This document shows, in pieces, positions 1 to 6,361 of a stretch of 9,328 nucleotides of DNA. A program made the translations under genes and the position numbers. Numbering within the stretch: position 1 is the first letter of the stretch; each line of letters begins with the position of its first letter. The stretch is from Gammaproteobacteria bacterium (GTDB taxonomy: Bacteria > Pseudomonadota > Gammaproteobacteria > Enterobacterales > Psychrobiaceae). The notes below the pieces were generated by a model that was not told where the DNA came from, searched no databases, and saw only the letters and a list, made by a program, of their open reading frames with translations. The DNA lies in assembly GCA_013214885.1 (NCBI GenBank), contig JABSRS010000115.1:1-9328 (forward strand). The letters are read 5' to 3'.

Positions 1-86
1 ACTATCGCTTGGGTTAAGTCGCTAACAATGTTGTTGGCTAGCTGATTGGTCATTGATTCGGTGGTGCTAAATTGTGTAATGTTCAT
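1..86 (-). CDS. pgl: 6-phosphogluconolactonase, N-terminal 28 codons only (cut by left edge)
   Basis: The visible part begins at an ATG on the minus strand and stays open to the window edge. It reads MNITQFSTTESMTNQLANNI and then VSDLTQAIV. The short Phe-containing start followed by an amphipathic LAxxI...L..AI helix is the usual beginning of the SugarP_isomerase/DevB-type 6-phosphogluconolactonases. These hydrolyse 6-phosphogluconolactone, the product of Zwf, to 6-phosphogluconate in the cytoplasm. The start lies only 5 nt after the zwf stop codon, so the two are almost certainly cotranscribed. The zwf-pgl order is very common in gammaproteobacteria. No catalytic residues fall inside the window, so the call rests mainly on gene order plus the N-terminal pattern. 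Confidence 0.8.
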   Translation of the reverse strand, partial: MNITQFSTTESMTNQLANNIVSDLTQAI

Positions 87-91
87 AGTTT

Positions 92-1552
92 TTATTCGTC
101 CCAAGAGCGGCCATCGCGGGCAATTAATGCCACCGATGCCACGGGGCCAGAGCTACCAGCTGGGTAGCTGCGTAATGTTTGGCCAGTAGTTTCCCAAGCC
201 GATAAAATGCTGTCACACCATGACCACGACGCTTCGACTTCGTCACGACGGACAAACAATGCTTGGTTACCGTTAATCACTTCGAGCAATAAACGCTCGT
301 AAGCATCGGCAATGCGTTGGTCTTTAAAGGCAGTGTTAAAACTTAAATCGAGCTTGGTCGTTTGTAGGCGCTGCGTTTGTTCTAGTCCAGGTACTTTGTT
401 AAGCATCTGAATTTCAACACCCTCTTCTGGTTGCAGACGAATAGTTAATTTATTCGGTGGCAACTCGCGATAATGCTCTTTAAATAAGTTGTGCGATGGG
501 TTTTTAAAATAAACCACAATTTCAGACACTTTCGATGACATCCGTTTACCTGTACGCAGGTAAAACGGCACGCCAGCCCAACGCCAGTTATCGATTTCCA
601 CTTTCAGCGCCACAAATGACTCGGTGCTACTGGTGGTATTAGCACCTTCTTCTTCAAGATAACCTGGTACGGCAGCGCCATCGATAAAGCCTTTGGCATA
701 CTGACCGCGCACGGTAGTTTCAAAAATATTATCAATATTAATTGGTTTAAGGGCTTTTAAGACCTTAACTTTTTCGTCGCGAATATTGTCGGCATCGAGA
801 CTCAGTGGTGGATCCATTGCAACCAGAGTCAAAATTTGGATTAGATGATTTTGGAGCATGTCGCGCATTTGACCCGCTTGATCAAAGTAACCCCAACGTC
901 CTTCAATCCCAACGGCTTCAGCAACGGTAATTTGGACATGGTCGATGCTGCGGTTATCCCACTGCGAAGCAAATAACGAGTTAGCAAAGCGTAAATCGAG
1001 TAGGTTAAGTACGGTTTCTTTACCAAGGTAGTGATCGATACGGTAGGTTTGAGCTTCGGTAAAATACTGAGCAACCTCATCATTGATTTGATTTGAGGTG
1101 TCCAAGTCAGAGCCAATTGGCTTTTCAAGTACGACGCGCGACTGGGGATGATTAAGCTCAACACTAGCGAGTCCCTGACAAATGTTGCCGTAGATTCCGG
1201 CAGGTACCGCAAAGTAGTTAACGACTGAGTTGTTTTGATCACCAATTTTTTGTTTGAGCTGAGCAAAGCATTCAAGATCGGTTAAATCGAGCGCGACATA
1301 ATCAATTTTAGCCAACAAGCGGCTAACAACGTCACTGTCGAGTTGAGCGTTAATAAATTCATTAAGCGATTGCTCGGCTTGTTGCTGGTATTGCTCGGTG
1401 GTAAATTCATTGCGAGCCACACCAATAATTCGGCTATCGCTAGCTAAAAAACCTGCTAATTCAAGTTGGTATAATGATGGAAATAATTTACGACGAGCCA
1501 AATCACCCATCGCGCCAAAAATAATAATGTCAGTACGCTTAATATTTTTCAT
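92..1552 (-). CDS. zwf: glucose-6-phosphate 1-dehydrogenase
   Basis: This 486-residue protein has the normal family length and oxidises glucose-6-phosphate to 6-phosphogluconolactone with NAD(P)+ in the cytoplasm, feeding the Entner-Doudoroff and oxidative pentose-phosphate pathways. The N-terminal Rossmann domain shows the coenzyme motif GAMGDLARRK at residues 13-22. EKPIG is at 143-147, and the substrate-binding/active-site signature RIDHYLGK is at 171-178. Asp173, His174 and His236 match the Asp-His/His catalytic set known from the Leuconostoc enzyme, and RTGKR at 333-337 supplies the conserved phosphate-site lysine (Lys336). The ATG start fits: the dinucleotide motif begins about 12 residues in, as in homologues. 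The Shine-Dalgarno sequence is weak (AAGAA before ATCAATATG). The gene begins 15 nt after the upstream ATL gene ends and is followed 5 nt later by pgl, so the three probably share a transcript. No HexR-like box is visible directly upstream of zwf. Confidence 0.98.
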   Translation of the reverse strand: MKNIKRTDIIIFGAMGDLARRKLFPSLYQLELAGFLASDSRIIGVARNEFTTEQYQQQAEQSLNEFINAQLDSDVVSRLLAKIDYVALDLTDLECFAQLKQKIGDQNNSVVNYFAVPAGIYGNICQGLASVELNHPQSRVVLEKPIGSDLDTSNQINDEVAQYFTEAQTYRIDHYLGKETVLNLLDLRFANSLFASQWDNRSIDHVQITVAEAVGIEGRWGYFDQAGQMRDMLQNHLIQILTLVAMDPPLSLDADNIRDEKVKVLKALKPINIDNIFETTVRGQYAKGFIDGAAVPGYLEEEGANTTSSTESFVALKVEIDNWRWAGVPFYLRTGKRMSSKVSEIVVYFKNPSHNLFKEHYRELPPNKLTIRLQPEEGVEIQMLNKVPGLEQTQRLQTTKLDLSFNTAFKDQRIADAYERLLLEVINGNQALFVRRDEVEASWSWCDSILSAWETTGQTLRSYPAGSSGPVASVALIARDGRSWDE

Positions 1553-1567
1553 ATTGATTCTTTTGAG

Positions 1568-1918
1568 TTAGAAGCTTAGCTCATGCAATAACGTGTTTAA
1601 GCTTGGTTGCCAATTATATTTATTTAAATCAACTTTCGCGCCACTAACCACCACCCCATCACTACGAAGTAGACTGATTTGCAGCCGATGCCCAGGATCG
1701 CTATCAGGGATAGATACCTTACCTTGACTGTTTAACACTCGGTGCCATGGGATATCTGGTTCGAGAGTTGATTTTAATGCTTTACTTACCAACCTAGCCC
1801 TACGTGGTAACCCTGCTAAATCAGCAATTTGACCATAACTTGCAACTTTCCCTGCTGGAATAAGTTTAACCACAGTTAAGATCCGATCATAATTAGGGGG
1901 CATATTTTCATCCATCAT
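1568..1918 (-). CDS. alkyltransferase-like protein (ATL/YbaZ type, MGMT fold without the acceptor cysteine)
   Basis: This 116-residue protein is essentially the DNA-binding domain of O6-alkylguanine-DNA alkyltransferases. The hallmark PCHR active site reads PWHR at residues 57-60, so Trp58 replaces the alkyl-accepting cysteine. That substitution defines ATL proteins, which bind O6-alkylguanine and flip it out without repairing it, handing the lesion to nucleotide excision repair (known for the family). Tyr28 in VASYGQIA and Arg42 in RARLV sit where the conserved Tyr and the arginine finger occur in S. pombe Atl1 and human MGMT. Three in-frame ATGs are possible: residues 1, 2 and 6. The third (start at 1903) has a GGA about 7 nt upstream, so the true protein may be 111 residues. 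The gene lies between gap and zwf, 77 nt after gap and 15 nt before zwf, an unexpected neighbourhood for a repair protein. The gene symbol is left blank because naming varies (atl, ybaZ). Confidence 0.93.
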   Translation of the reverse strand: MMDENMPPNYDRILTVVKLIPAGKVASYGQIADLAGLPRRARLVSKALKSTLEPDIPWHRVLNSQGKVSIPDSDPGHRLQISLLRSDGVVVSGAKVDLNKYNWQPSLNTLLHELSF

Positions 1919-1976
1919 AACGGTTGAAGCGACCCCTAACTTTAACCTATTTCTGGTTATTCCCCTACTGCAAAAT

Positions 1977-2006
1977 ATTCTTAAGTAATAGACTCTTAAG
2001 TAACAG
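1977..2006. repeat. two-copy 15-bp tandem repeat across the gap stop codon
   Basis: ATTCTTAAGTAATAG (1977-1991) is followed directly by ACTCTTAAGTAACAG (1992-2006), matching at 13 of 15 positions with an identical 10-mer, TCTTAAGTAA. On the coding (minus) strand the duplication covers the last codons of gap (Val-Thr-stop) and then repeats as Ile-Thr-stop in the same frame, 15 nt further on. It looks like a small slippage duplication that leaves a second in-frame stop. No function is claimed. Confidence 0.6.
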
Positions 2007-3060
2007 CTTCGGTAACCTTAACTGCACTTTTTTCGGTAATTTTTTCACAAGAAGGTGCGCTCATTAATGCAACAGCGTTATCGAGCATCCGGTTACTAAA
2101 GCCCCATTCATTGTCATACCAAGCCATCACTTTAATTAAACGCCCTGAGACACGAGTTTGAGTCGCGTCAAAAATTGATGATAACGGGTTATGATTAAAG
2201 TCGATTGAGACTAACGGCAGCGTATTAACCCCCAGTACTCGTTTGAGCTTGTCAGTGGCAGCCGCTTTGGTAATTATCTGATTAATTTCTTCAATGCTAG
2301 TCTCGCGCTGGGCGATAAATGACAAATCAACCAGTGACACGTTGGCTGTTGGCACTCGAACTGCTAAACCATCAAACTTACCCTGTAACTCAGGAACAAC
2401 TAGGCCAACTGCGGCAGCTGCACCAGTGTTGGTTGGGATCATTGACAGCGTTGCCGAACGGGCGCGACGTAAGTCACTATGACAAACATCTGATAACACC
2501 TGATCATTAGTGTAAGCATGAATCGTGGTCATTAAACCTGATTCGATGCCGATCTCATCATTTAATACTTTGGCAAATGGTGCTAAACAGTTGGTGGTAC
2601 AAGACGCATTTGAGATAACTGACATCTCACTTGTCAAAATTTCATTATTTACACCGTAAACAACGGTAGCATCAACATTTTTAGCTGGTGCTGAAATAAT
2701 GACTTTTTTAGCACCTGCTTGTAAATGTGGGGCAACGGCTTCTTTCGATGTGAAAATACCCGTACATTCAAAAACGACGTCAACGCCTAGCTTGGCCCAA
2801 GGCAAATCAGCTGGGTTGCGCTCACTAAACATCGCAATGCTATCGCCATTGACGTTCATGTGACCGTCGGCATACGAAACATCGGCATTAAATTTACCGT
2901 GTACTGAGTCATATTGGGTTAAATGAACACTAGCAGCGGTGTCACCTAAATCGTTAATCGCCACGATCTCGATGTTGGAATATTGGTTCGTTTCATAAAA
3001 TGCTCGTAAGATGTTGCGTCCAATCCGGCCATAACCATTTATTGCTACTTTAATCGACAT
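1996..3060 (-). CDS. gap: type I glyceraldehyde-3-phosphate dehydrogenase
   Basis: This 354-residue cytoplasmic enzyme interconverts glyceraldehyde-3-phosphate and 1,3-bisphosphoglycerate. The Rossmann motif NGYGRIGR is at residues 8-15, the adenine-ribose-binding region AINDL has Asp37, the catalytic SNASCTTNC is at 150-158 (nucleophile Cys154), and the base is His181 in IHAYTND. DLRRARS and AVRVPT carry the phosphate-binding residues. Two things are unusual. First, the residues aligned with Leu187-Pro188 of the NAD-specific Bacillus stearothermophilus enzyme are Val192-Cys193, which may relax NAD specificity. Second, about 20 charged residues extend past the usual C-terminal helix (from about residue 334). 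The active-site surroundings resemble GAPDH rather than erythrose-4-phosphate dehydrogenase (Epd). The start codon has a weak GGAAA Shine-Dalgarno 11 nt upstream. A HexR-like operator and promoter lie upstream. Downstream, no convincing terminator separates it from the ATL-zwf-pgl genes. Confidence 0.96.
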   Translation of the reverse strand: MSIKVAINGYGRIGRNILRAFYETNQYSNIEIVAINDLGDTAASVHLTQYDSVHGKFNADVSYADGHMNVNGDSIAMFSERNPADLPWAKLGVDVVFECTGIFTSKEAVAPHLQAGAKKVIISAPAKNVDATVVYGVNNEILTSEMSVISNASCTTNCLAPFAKVLNDEIGIESGLMTTIHAYTNDQVLSDVCHSDLRRARSATLSMIPTNTGAAAAVGLVVPELQGKFDGLAVRVPTANVSLVDLSFIAQRETSIEEINQIITKAAATDKLKRVLGVNTLPLVSIDFNHNPLSSIFDATQTRVSGRLIKVMAWYDNEWGFSNRMLDNAVALMSAPSCEKITEKSAVKVTEAVT

Positions 3061-3096
3061 AATTTCACATTTCCAATCACTGTTAAACCTACGTTA

Positions 3097-3111
3097 TGTA
3101 GTTTAATTACA
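3097..3111 (-). promoter_or_regulatory. predicted HexR operator upstream of gap
   Basis: On the minus strand this reads TGTAATTAAACTACA. The HexR consensus described for Shewanella and other gammaproteobacteria is the palindrome TGTAATTAAATTACA, so only one base differs (C for T at position 11). HexR is an RpiR-family repressor/activator that senses 2-keto-3-deoxy-6-phosphogluconate and controls zwf, edd-eda, gap and other central-carbon genes. The site starts 36 nt upstream of the gap ATG and directly follows a candidate -10 box, a position where a bound protein would block initiation. The match is seen directly; binding and the sign of regulation are inferred. Confidence 0.8.
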
Positions 3112-3140
3112 AAAATACAGTACTAACAGAGCTAAAACAA
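3112..3140 (-). promoter_or_regulatory. candidate sigma-70 promoter for gap
   Basis: On the minus strand, TTGTTT (3135-3140, 3 of 6 to TTGACA) is separated by 17 nt from TATTTT (3112-3117, 4 of 6 to TATAAT). The -10 box ends exactly where the HexR-like operator begins, so the predicted transcription start would fall within the operator. The hexamers are only moderate matches; the support comes from the spacing and the adjacent operator. Confidence 0.45.
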
Positions 3141-3201
3141 GCTAATTATGGCACTAAATGTTAGTTTTATTACGAAAATTATTCTTTTAGCGGTTCTAAA
3201 C

Positions 3202-3207
3202 TATAAT
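3202..3207 (+). promoter_or_regulatory. candidate -10 box for the RND transporter operon
   Basis: There is a perfect TATAAT on the plus strand, 66 nt before the chosen start of the RND gene. A poor -35 (TTATTC at 3179-3184) would sit 17 nt upstream. The surrounding region is AT-rich, so an exact hexamer alone is moderate evidence. It lies inside the extended open frame that begins at 3148, which is one more reason to prefer the later start for that gene. Confidence 0.4.
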
Positions 3208-3260
3208 TCAATCAATTCTTGCTATTTTGTTTTAGACAAGCGAATCTTGTACTTATTACT

Positions 3261-3266
3261 AAGGAG
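3261..3266 (+). promoter_or_regulatory. strong ribosome binding site fixing the RND gene start
   Basis: AAGGAG is followed by 7 nt and then ATG at 3274. It is the best Shine-Dalgarno in the window. It selects the internal ATG over the in-frame ATG at 3148, which has no comparable site. Confidence 0.9.
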
Positions 3267-3273
3267 TAACTCA

Positions 3274-5589
3274 ATGCTTTCGCAAATAGCTCAACAACTG
3301 ACTAAATTTAAATGGCTTTGGGCCATTTTTTTGATGCTTATCGTGATAATTGCCAGTGTTGGCACCTCGAAATTACAATTTAATGGTAACTATCGGGTAT
3401 TTTTTGGCGATGACGATCCTAAACTTATCGCGTTTGATAAAATGGAGGCGACCTATAATAAGAGTGACAATGTCGCACTAATTCTCGCCCCAAAAAGTGG
3501 TAGTGTTTTTAATCAAGAGACCCTTGAGCTAGTTTGGCGTTTAACTGACGATGCTTGGCAAATCCCCCACTCACTGCGAATCGACTCAATCACCAATTAT
3601 CAACATACCGAATCCGTTGACGATGATTTACTGGTTGAAGATCTGTTACTCGAGATAGAAGACCTTACTCCAGCTAAAATTGCCAAGATTAAAGCCGTTA
3701 CGCTCAATGATCCAATGCTGCTCCATAAGTTGATTGCCGCCAATGGCGACTCAACGATTGTTAATGTCACGGTGCAGCTTCCTGGTAAAGATTTTATAAA
3801 AGAACTGCCTGAAACAGGTGAATATGTCGACATATTAATTGAAAAGTACCGCAAGCTTTATCCAGAGATAGATATATACGCTTCAGGTATCGTGTCGATG
3901 AACCGGGCCTTTGCTGGCGAGGCAAAGAACGATGCGATGACGTTAATCCCTGCGATGTTTGCCGCGATTATCATTGTGCTGGGCTTATTGTTGCGTTCAA
4001 TAACTGCGACCATAGCGACCTTAATCATTATTGCCACCAGCATTGCCTCAACCATGGGCATCGCAGGCTGGATTGGATTAGAGCTAACCACCACCACGGT
4101 TAATGTCCCGACTATTGTCATGACCCTGGCGGTGGCTGACTGTGTTCACCTGATCTCAGGGGTGTTTTTCTTTATGCACCAGGGCCTTGATAAAATTGCC
4201 AGCATTAAGAAAAGCTATCAAGTAAATTTTTGGCCAATTTTACTCACTAGTGTCACCACTAGTATTGGTTTTCTAACCTTGAACTTTTCTTATTCACCCG
4301 CAATGAACGATTTAGGCAACCTGGTCGCGATTGGTGTGATGATTGCGTTTGCATTATCGGTCACCTTATTACCAGCCATTTTAGCCATTGTGCCGTTAGA
4401 AGTTACCATCAATAAAGATAGTAAGTTTGGCTTTTCACAATTCGCAAGTTGGGTTATTAGCCGCTACAAGATGCTCACTGTGGTGGTTAGTTTACTAATT
4501 ATTGGCATTAGCTCACAGTTGCTGACTAATGTGATTAACGATATTCCGGTCGAGTATTTTTCACCTAAAACTGAATTCCGTCAGGCCAGTGATTATATGT
4601 CGGAGCACCTAGCAGGGATGTCACAAATTGATTATGCAATCGATAGCGGCGAAGAAAATGGCATTAATGAACCCGCCTTTTTGCAACTGATTGAAAAATT
4701 CAAATTGTGGCTATTAAGCCAGCCTGAAACGGATCATGTCAGTGCGATTACCACCACCATTAAGCGCCTCAATAAAAATATGCACGGCGATGATCCCAAT
4801 TATTATAAGCTGCCTGAGTCGCGAGAACTTTCAGCGCAATACTTATTAATGTACGAAATGAGTCTGCCTTATGGTCTCGATTTAAATAATCTATTAAATG
4901 TCGATAAAAGTGCCACTCGGGTGATGGCCAGTTTTACCAATCTTGGTAGTACTGAAATGATTTCGCTTGAGCAACGCAGCCAGCAATGGTTTGACCAACA
5001 CGCGCCACACTTAAAAGTTGATATTGCCAGTTCTAATCTAGTGTTTGCTCACATTGGCGATCGCAACATGGCCAGTATGCTAACGGGAAGTGCAATCGCG
5101 CTGATCTTAATCTCCATTTTGGTTGGTATATCACTAAAATCAGTACGATTAGGGATCATTAGTCTGGTGCCCAACATTGCCCCTGCGGCGATTGGATTTG
5201 GCATTTGGGGGATGATTGATGGTCAGATTAATCTCGCGTTATCCGTGGTGACCAGTATTACCCTGGGGATTGTGGTTGATGATACAGTTCACTTTCTCAG
5301 CAAATACCAATTGGCTAAACAGGACGGCTTGTCGACAAAAGATGCAATTCATTCATCGTTCACTCATGTCGGTCGGGCATTATTGGTCACGACCATTGTC
5401 TTGGTGATTGGTTTTATGGTGTTGACGATGTCGAGTTTTAAAATGAACGCCGACATGGGGCTATTAACCGCCATCATTATTGTTATCGCCTTGATAGTTG
5501 ATTTTCTGTTATTGCCGGCACTATTGTTAATTTTTGACAATAAGCCAGCCGATTCAAGTAAACCTTTGGAGCAAGTTAATGAACACTAA
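3274..5589 (+). CDS. RND-superfamily (MMPL/patched-like) inner-membrane transporter
   Basis: From the ATG behind AAGGAG the protein has 771 residues. It has the two-fold RND layout. TM1 is at about 14-31, followed by a large periplasmic loop (about 32-220) and a five-helix bundle (about 221-375). TM7 is at about 400-418, followed by a second periplasmic loop (about 420-600) and a second bundle (about 602-755). The TM4-type motif occurs in both halves: LAVADCVHL around Asp289, and GIVVDDTVHF with Asp669-Asp670, the likely proton-relay acids. At about 770 residues it is shorter than AcrB-type drug pumps (about 1,050) and fits the MMPL/HpnN-like exporters that move lipids or other hydrophobic compounds. 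No membrane-fusion protein gene lies next to it. It overlaps the LolA-like gene by 11 nt, and a beta-barrel gene follows, suggesting a dedicated envelope transport system. The substrate cannot be read from the sequence. Confidence 0.9.
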   Translation: MLSQIAQQLTKFKWLWAIFLMLIVIIASVGTSKLQFNGNYRVFFGDDDPKLIAFDKMEATYNKSDNVALILAPKSGSVFNQETLELVWRLTDDAWQIPHSLRIDSITNYQHTESVDDDLLVEDLLLEIEDLTPAKIAKIKAVTLNDPMLLHKLIAANGDSTIVNVTVQLPGKDFIKELPETGEYVDILIEKYRKLYPEIDIYASGIVSMNRAFAGEAKNDAMTLIPAMFAAIIIVLGLLLRSITATIATLIIIATSIASTMGIAGWIGLELTTTTVNVPTIVMTLAVADCVHLISGVFFFMHQGLDKIASIKKSYQVNFWPILLTSVTTSIGFLTLNFSYSPAMNDLGNLVAIGVMIAFALSVTLLPAILAIVPLEVTINKDSKFGFSQFASWVISRYKMLTVVVSLLIIGISSQLLTNVINDIPVEYFSPKTEFRQASDYMSEHLAGMSQIDYAIDSGEENGINEPAFLQLIEKFKLWLLSQPETDHVSAITTTIKRLNKNMHGDDPNYYKLPESRELSAQYLLMYEMSLPYGLDLNNLLNVDKSATRVMASFTNLGSTEMISLEQRSQQWFDQHAPHLKVDIASSNLVFAHIGDRNMASMLTGSAIALILISILVGISLKSVRLGIISLVPNIAPAAIGFGIWGMIDGQINLALSVVTSITLGIVVDDTVHFLSKYQLAKQDGLSTKDAIHSSFTHVGRALLVTTIVLVIGFMVLTMSSFKMNADMGLLTAIIIVIALIVDFLLLPALLLIFDNKPADSSKPLEQVNEH

Positions 5590-6361
5590 ATTAAATTCGC
5601 TGTTGTTGGCGTTAATTATCGCGCCTGCGGCCTTCGCTGAAACCCCACAAGAGCGTGGATTAGCAATTGCCGAAGCGCGTAAAACGGCTGATGTTGGCTG
5701 GGTTAGTTCACAGTCTGATTCACTGATGATTCTGCGCAACAAACAGGGCGATGAATCTCGTCGAGTACTACGCAACAAAGCACTGGAAGTCGCCAGCGAT
5801 GGTGACAAGTCTTTGACCATTTTTGACAGCCCCAAAGATATTAAAGGGACTGCCTTTTTAAGTTTCTCCCATAACAACAAAAACGATCAGCAGTGGCTTT
5901 ATCTGCCCGCATTAAAGCGAGTTAAAAAGATCTCCTCACGTAACAAGTCTGGCCCTTTTATGGGCAGCGAGTTTGCGTATGAAGATCTGAGCTCATTTGA
6001 GATCGAGAAATATAAGTTTGAATACTTGCGTGACGAGCCTTGCGCCGATCTAACCTGCTATGTGCTACAAAGCACTCCCACCAACAAATATTCTGGCTAC
6101 AGTAAAGTGATCACTTGGCTCGATCATCACAGTTATCGAGTGCACAAAGTCGAATTTTATGATCGTAAGAAAGCCCATTTGAAAACTCTGGTCGCCAGTG
6201 ATTTCAAACTTTACCAAGATAAGTTTTGGCGCTCACACAAAACCCTAATGACCAATCATTTAACGGGAAAATCGACCGAGCTTATTTTGTCTAATTTTGA
6301 ATTTGATACTGGCTTAAGTGCCAAGGATTTTAACAAAAACTCCCTCAAACGAGCTCGCTAA
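5579..6361 (+). CDS. secreted LolA-like protein, outer-membrane lipoprotein-sorting family
   Basis: The protein has 260 residues. A Sec signal peptide (MNTKLNSLLLALIIAPAAFA, residues 1-20) is followed by a likely signal peptidase I cut before Glu21; there is no lipobox cysteine, so it should be a soluble periplasmic protein. The mature part has the features of the LolA-like family annotated as outer-membrane lipoprotein-sorting protein (PF17131 type): DQQWLYLPALKRVKKI at 103-118, then SGPFMGSEFAYEDLSS at 124-139. LolA-like folds are open beta-barrels that cradle acyl chains. Cys155 and Cys160 could pair as a disulfide. The start is chosen because TGGAG (5567-5571) stands 7 nt before it and the signal peptide begins there; an earlier in-frame ATG at 5534 would bury the signal peptide. 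It overlaps the RND gene by 11 nt and shares one base with the next gene. Its likely role is to carry cargo between the RND pump and the outer membrane (inferred from fold and context). Confidence 0.88.
   Translation: MNTKLNSLLLALIIAPAAFAETPQERGLAIAEARKTADVGWVSSQSDSLMILRNKQGDESRRVLRNKALEVASDGDKSLTIFDSPKDIKGTAFLSFSHNNKNDQQWLYLPALKRVKKISSRNKSGPFMGSEFAYEDLSSFEIEKYKFEYLRDEPCADLTCYVLQSTPTNKYSGYSKVITWLDHHSYRVHKVEFYDRKKAHLKTLVASDFKLYQDKFWRSHKTLMTNHLTGKSTELILSNFEFDTGLSAKDFNKNSLKRAR

Noticed and set aside
841..1275. Open frames lying inside zwf, gap, the RND gene, the LolA-like gene and the barrel gene (for example 841-1275, 2294-2510, 3600-4121, 5554-5880, 7214-7495)
   Set aside because: Each lies within a well-supported gene in another frame, has no recognisable domain, and has low-complexity composition typical of shadow frames.
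1919..1995. Terminator or second HexR site between gap and the ATL gene
   Set aside because: The best inverted repeat (AACC/GGTT around a 7-nt loop) has only a 4-bp stem and no T-run, and no TGTAAT/ATTACA half-sites are present.
1996..3060. Erythrose-4-phosphate dehydrogenase (epd) as the identity of the GAPDH-like gene
   Set aside because: The HAYTNDQ and IPTNTGAA stretches match GAPDH, whereas E. coli Epd has different residues there (HSAMHDQ, IPVDTKLA). The neighbours are zwf/pgl rather than pgk/fba.
3148..3273. Upstream in-frame extension (42 codons) of the RND transporter starting at ATG 3148
   Set aside because: There is no Shine-Dalgarno before 3148, while AAGGAG stands 7 nt before the ATG at 3274. 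The extension also contains the TATAAT box and would place non-homologous sequence before the natural TM1 start.
5534..5578. Upstream ATG for the LolA-like protein
   Set aside because: It would add 15 residues ahead of a clear signal peptide; the ATG at 5579 has TGGAG at the right distance.
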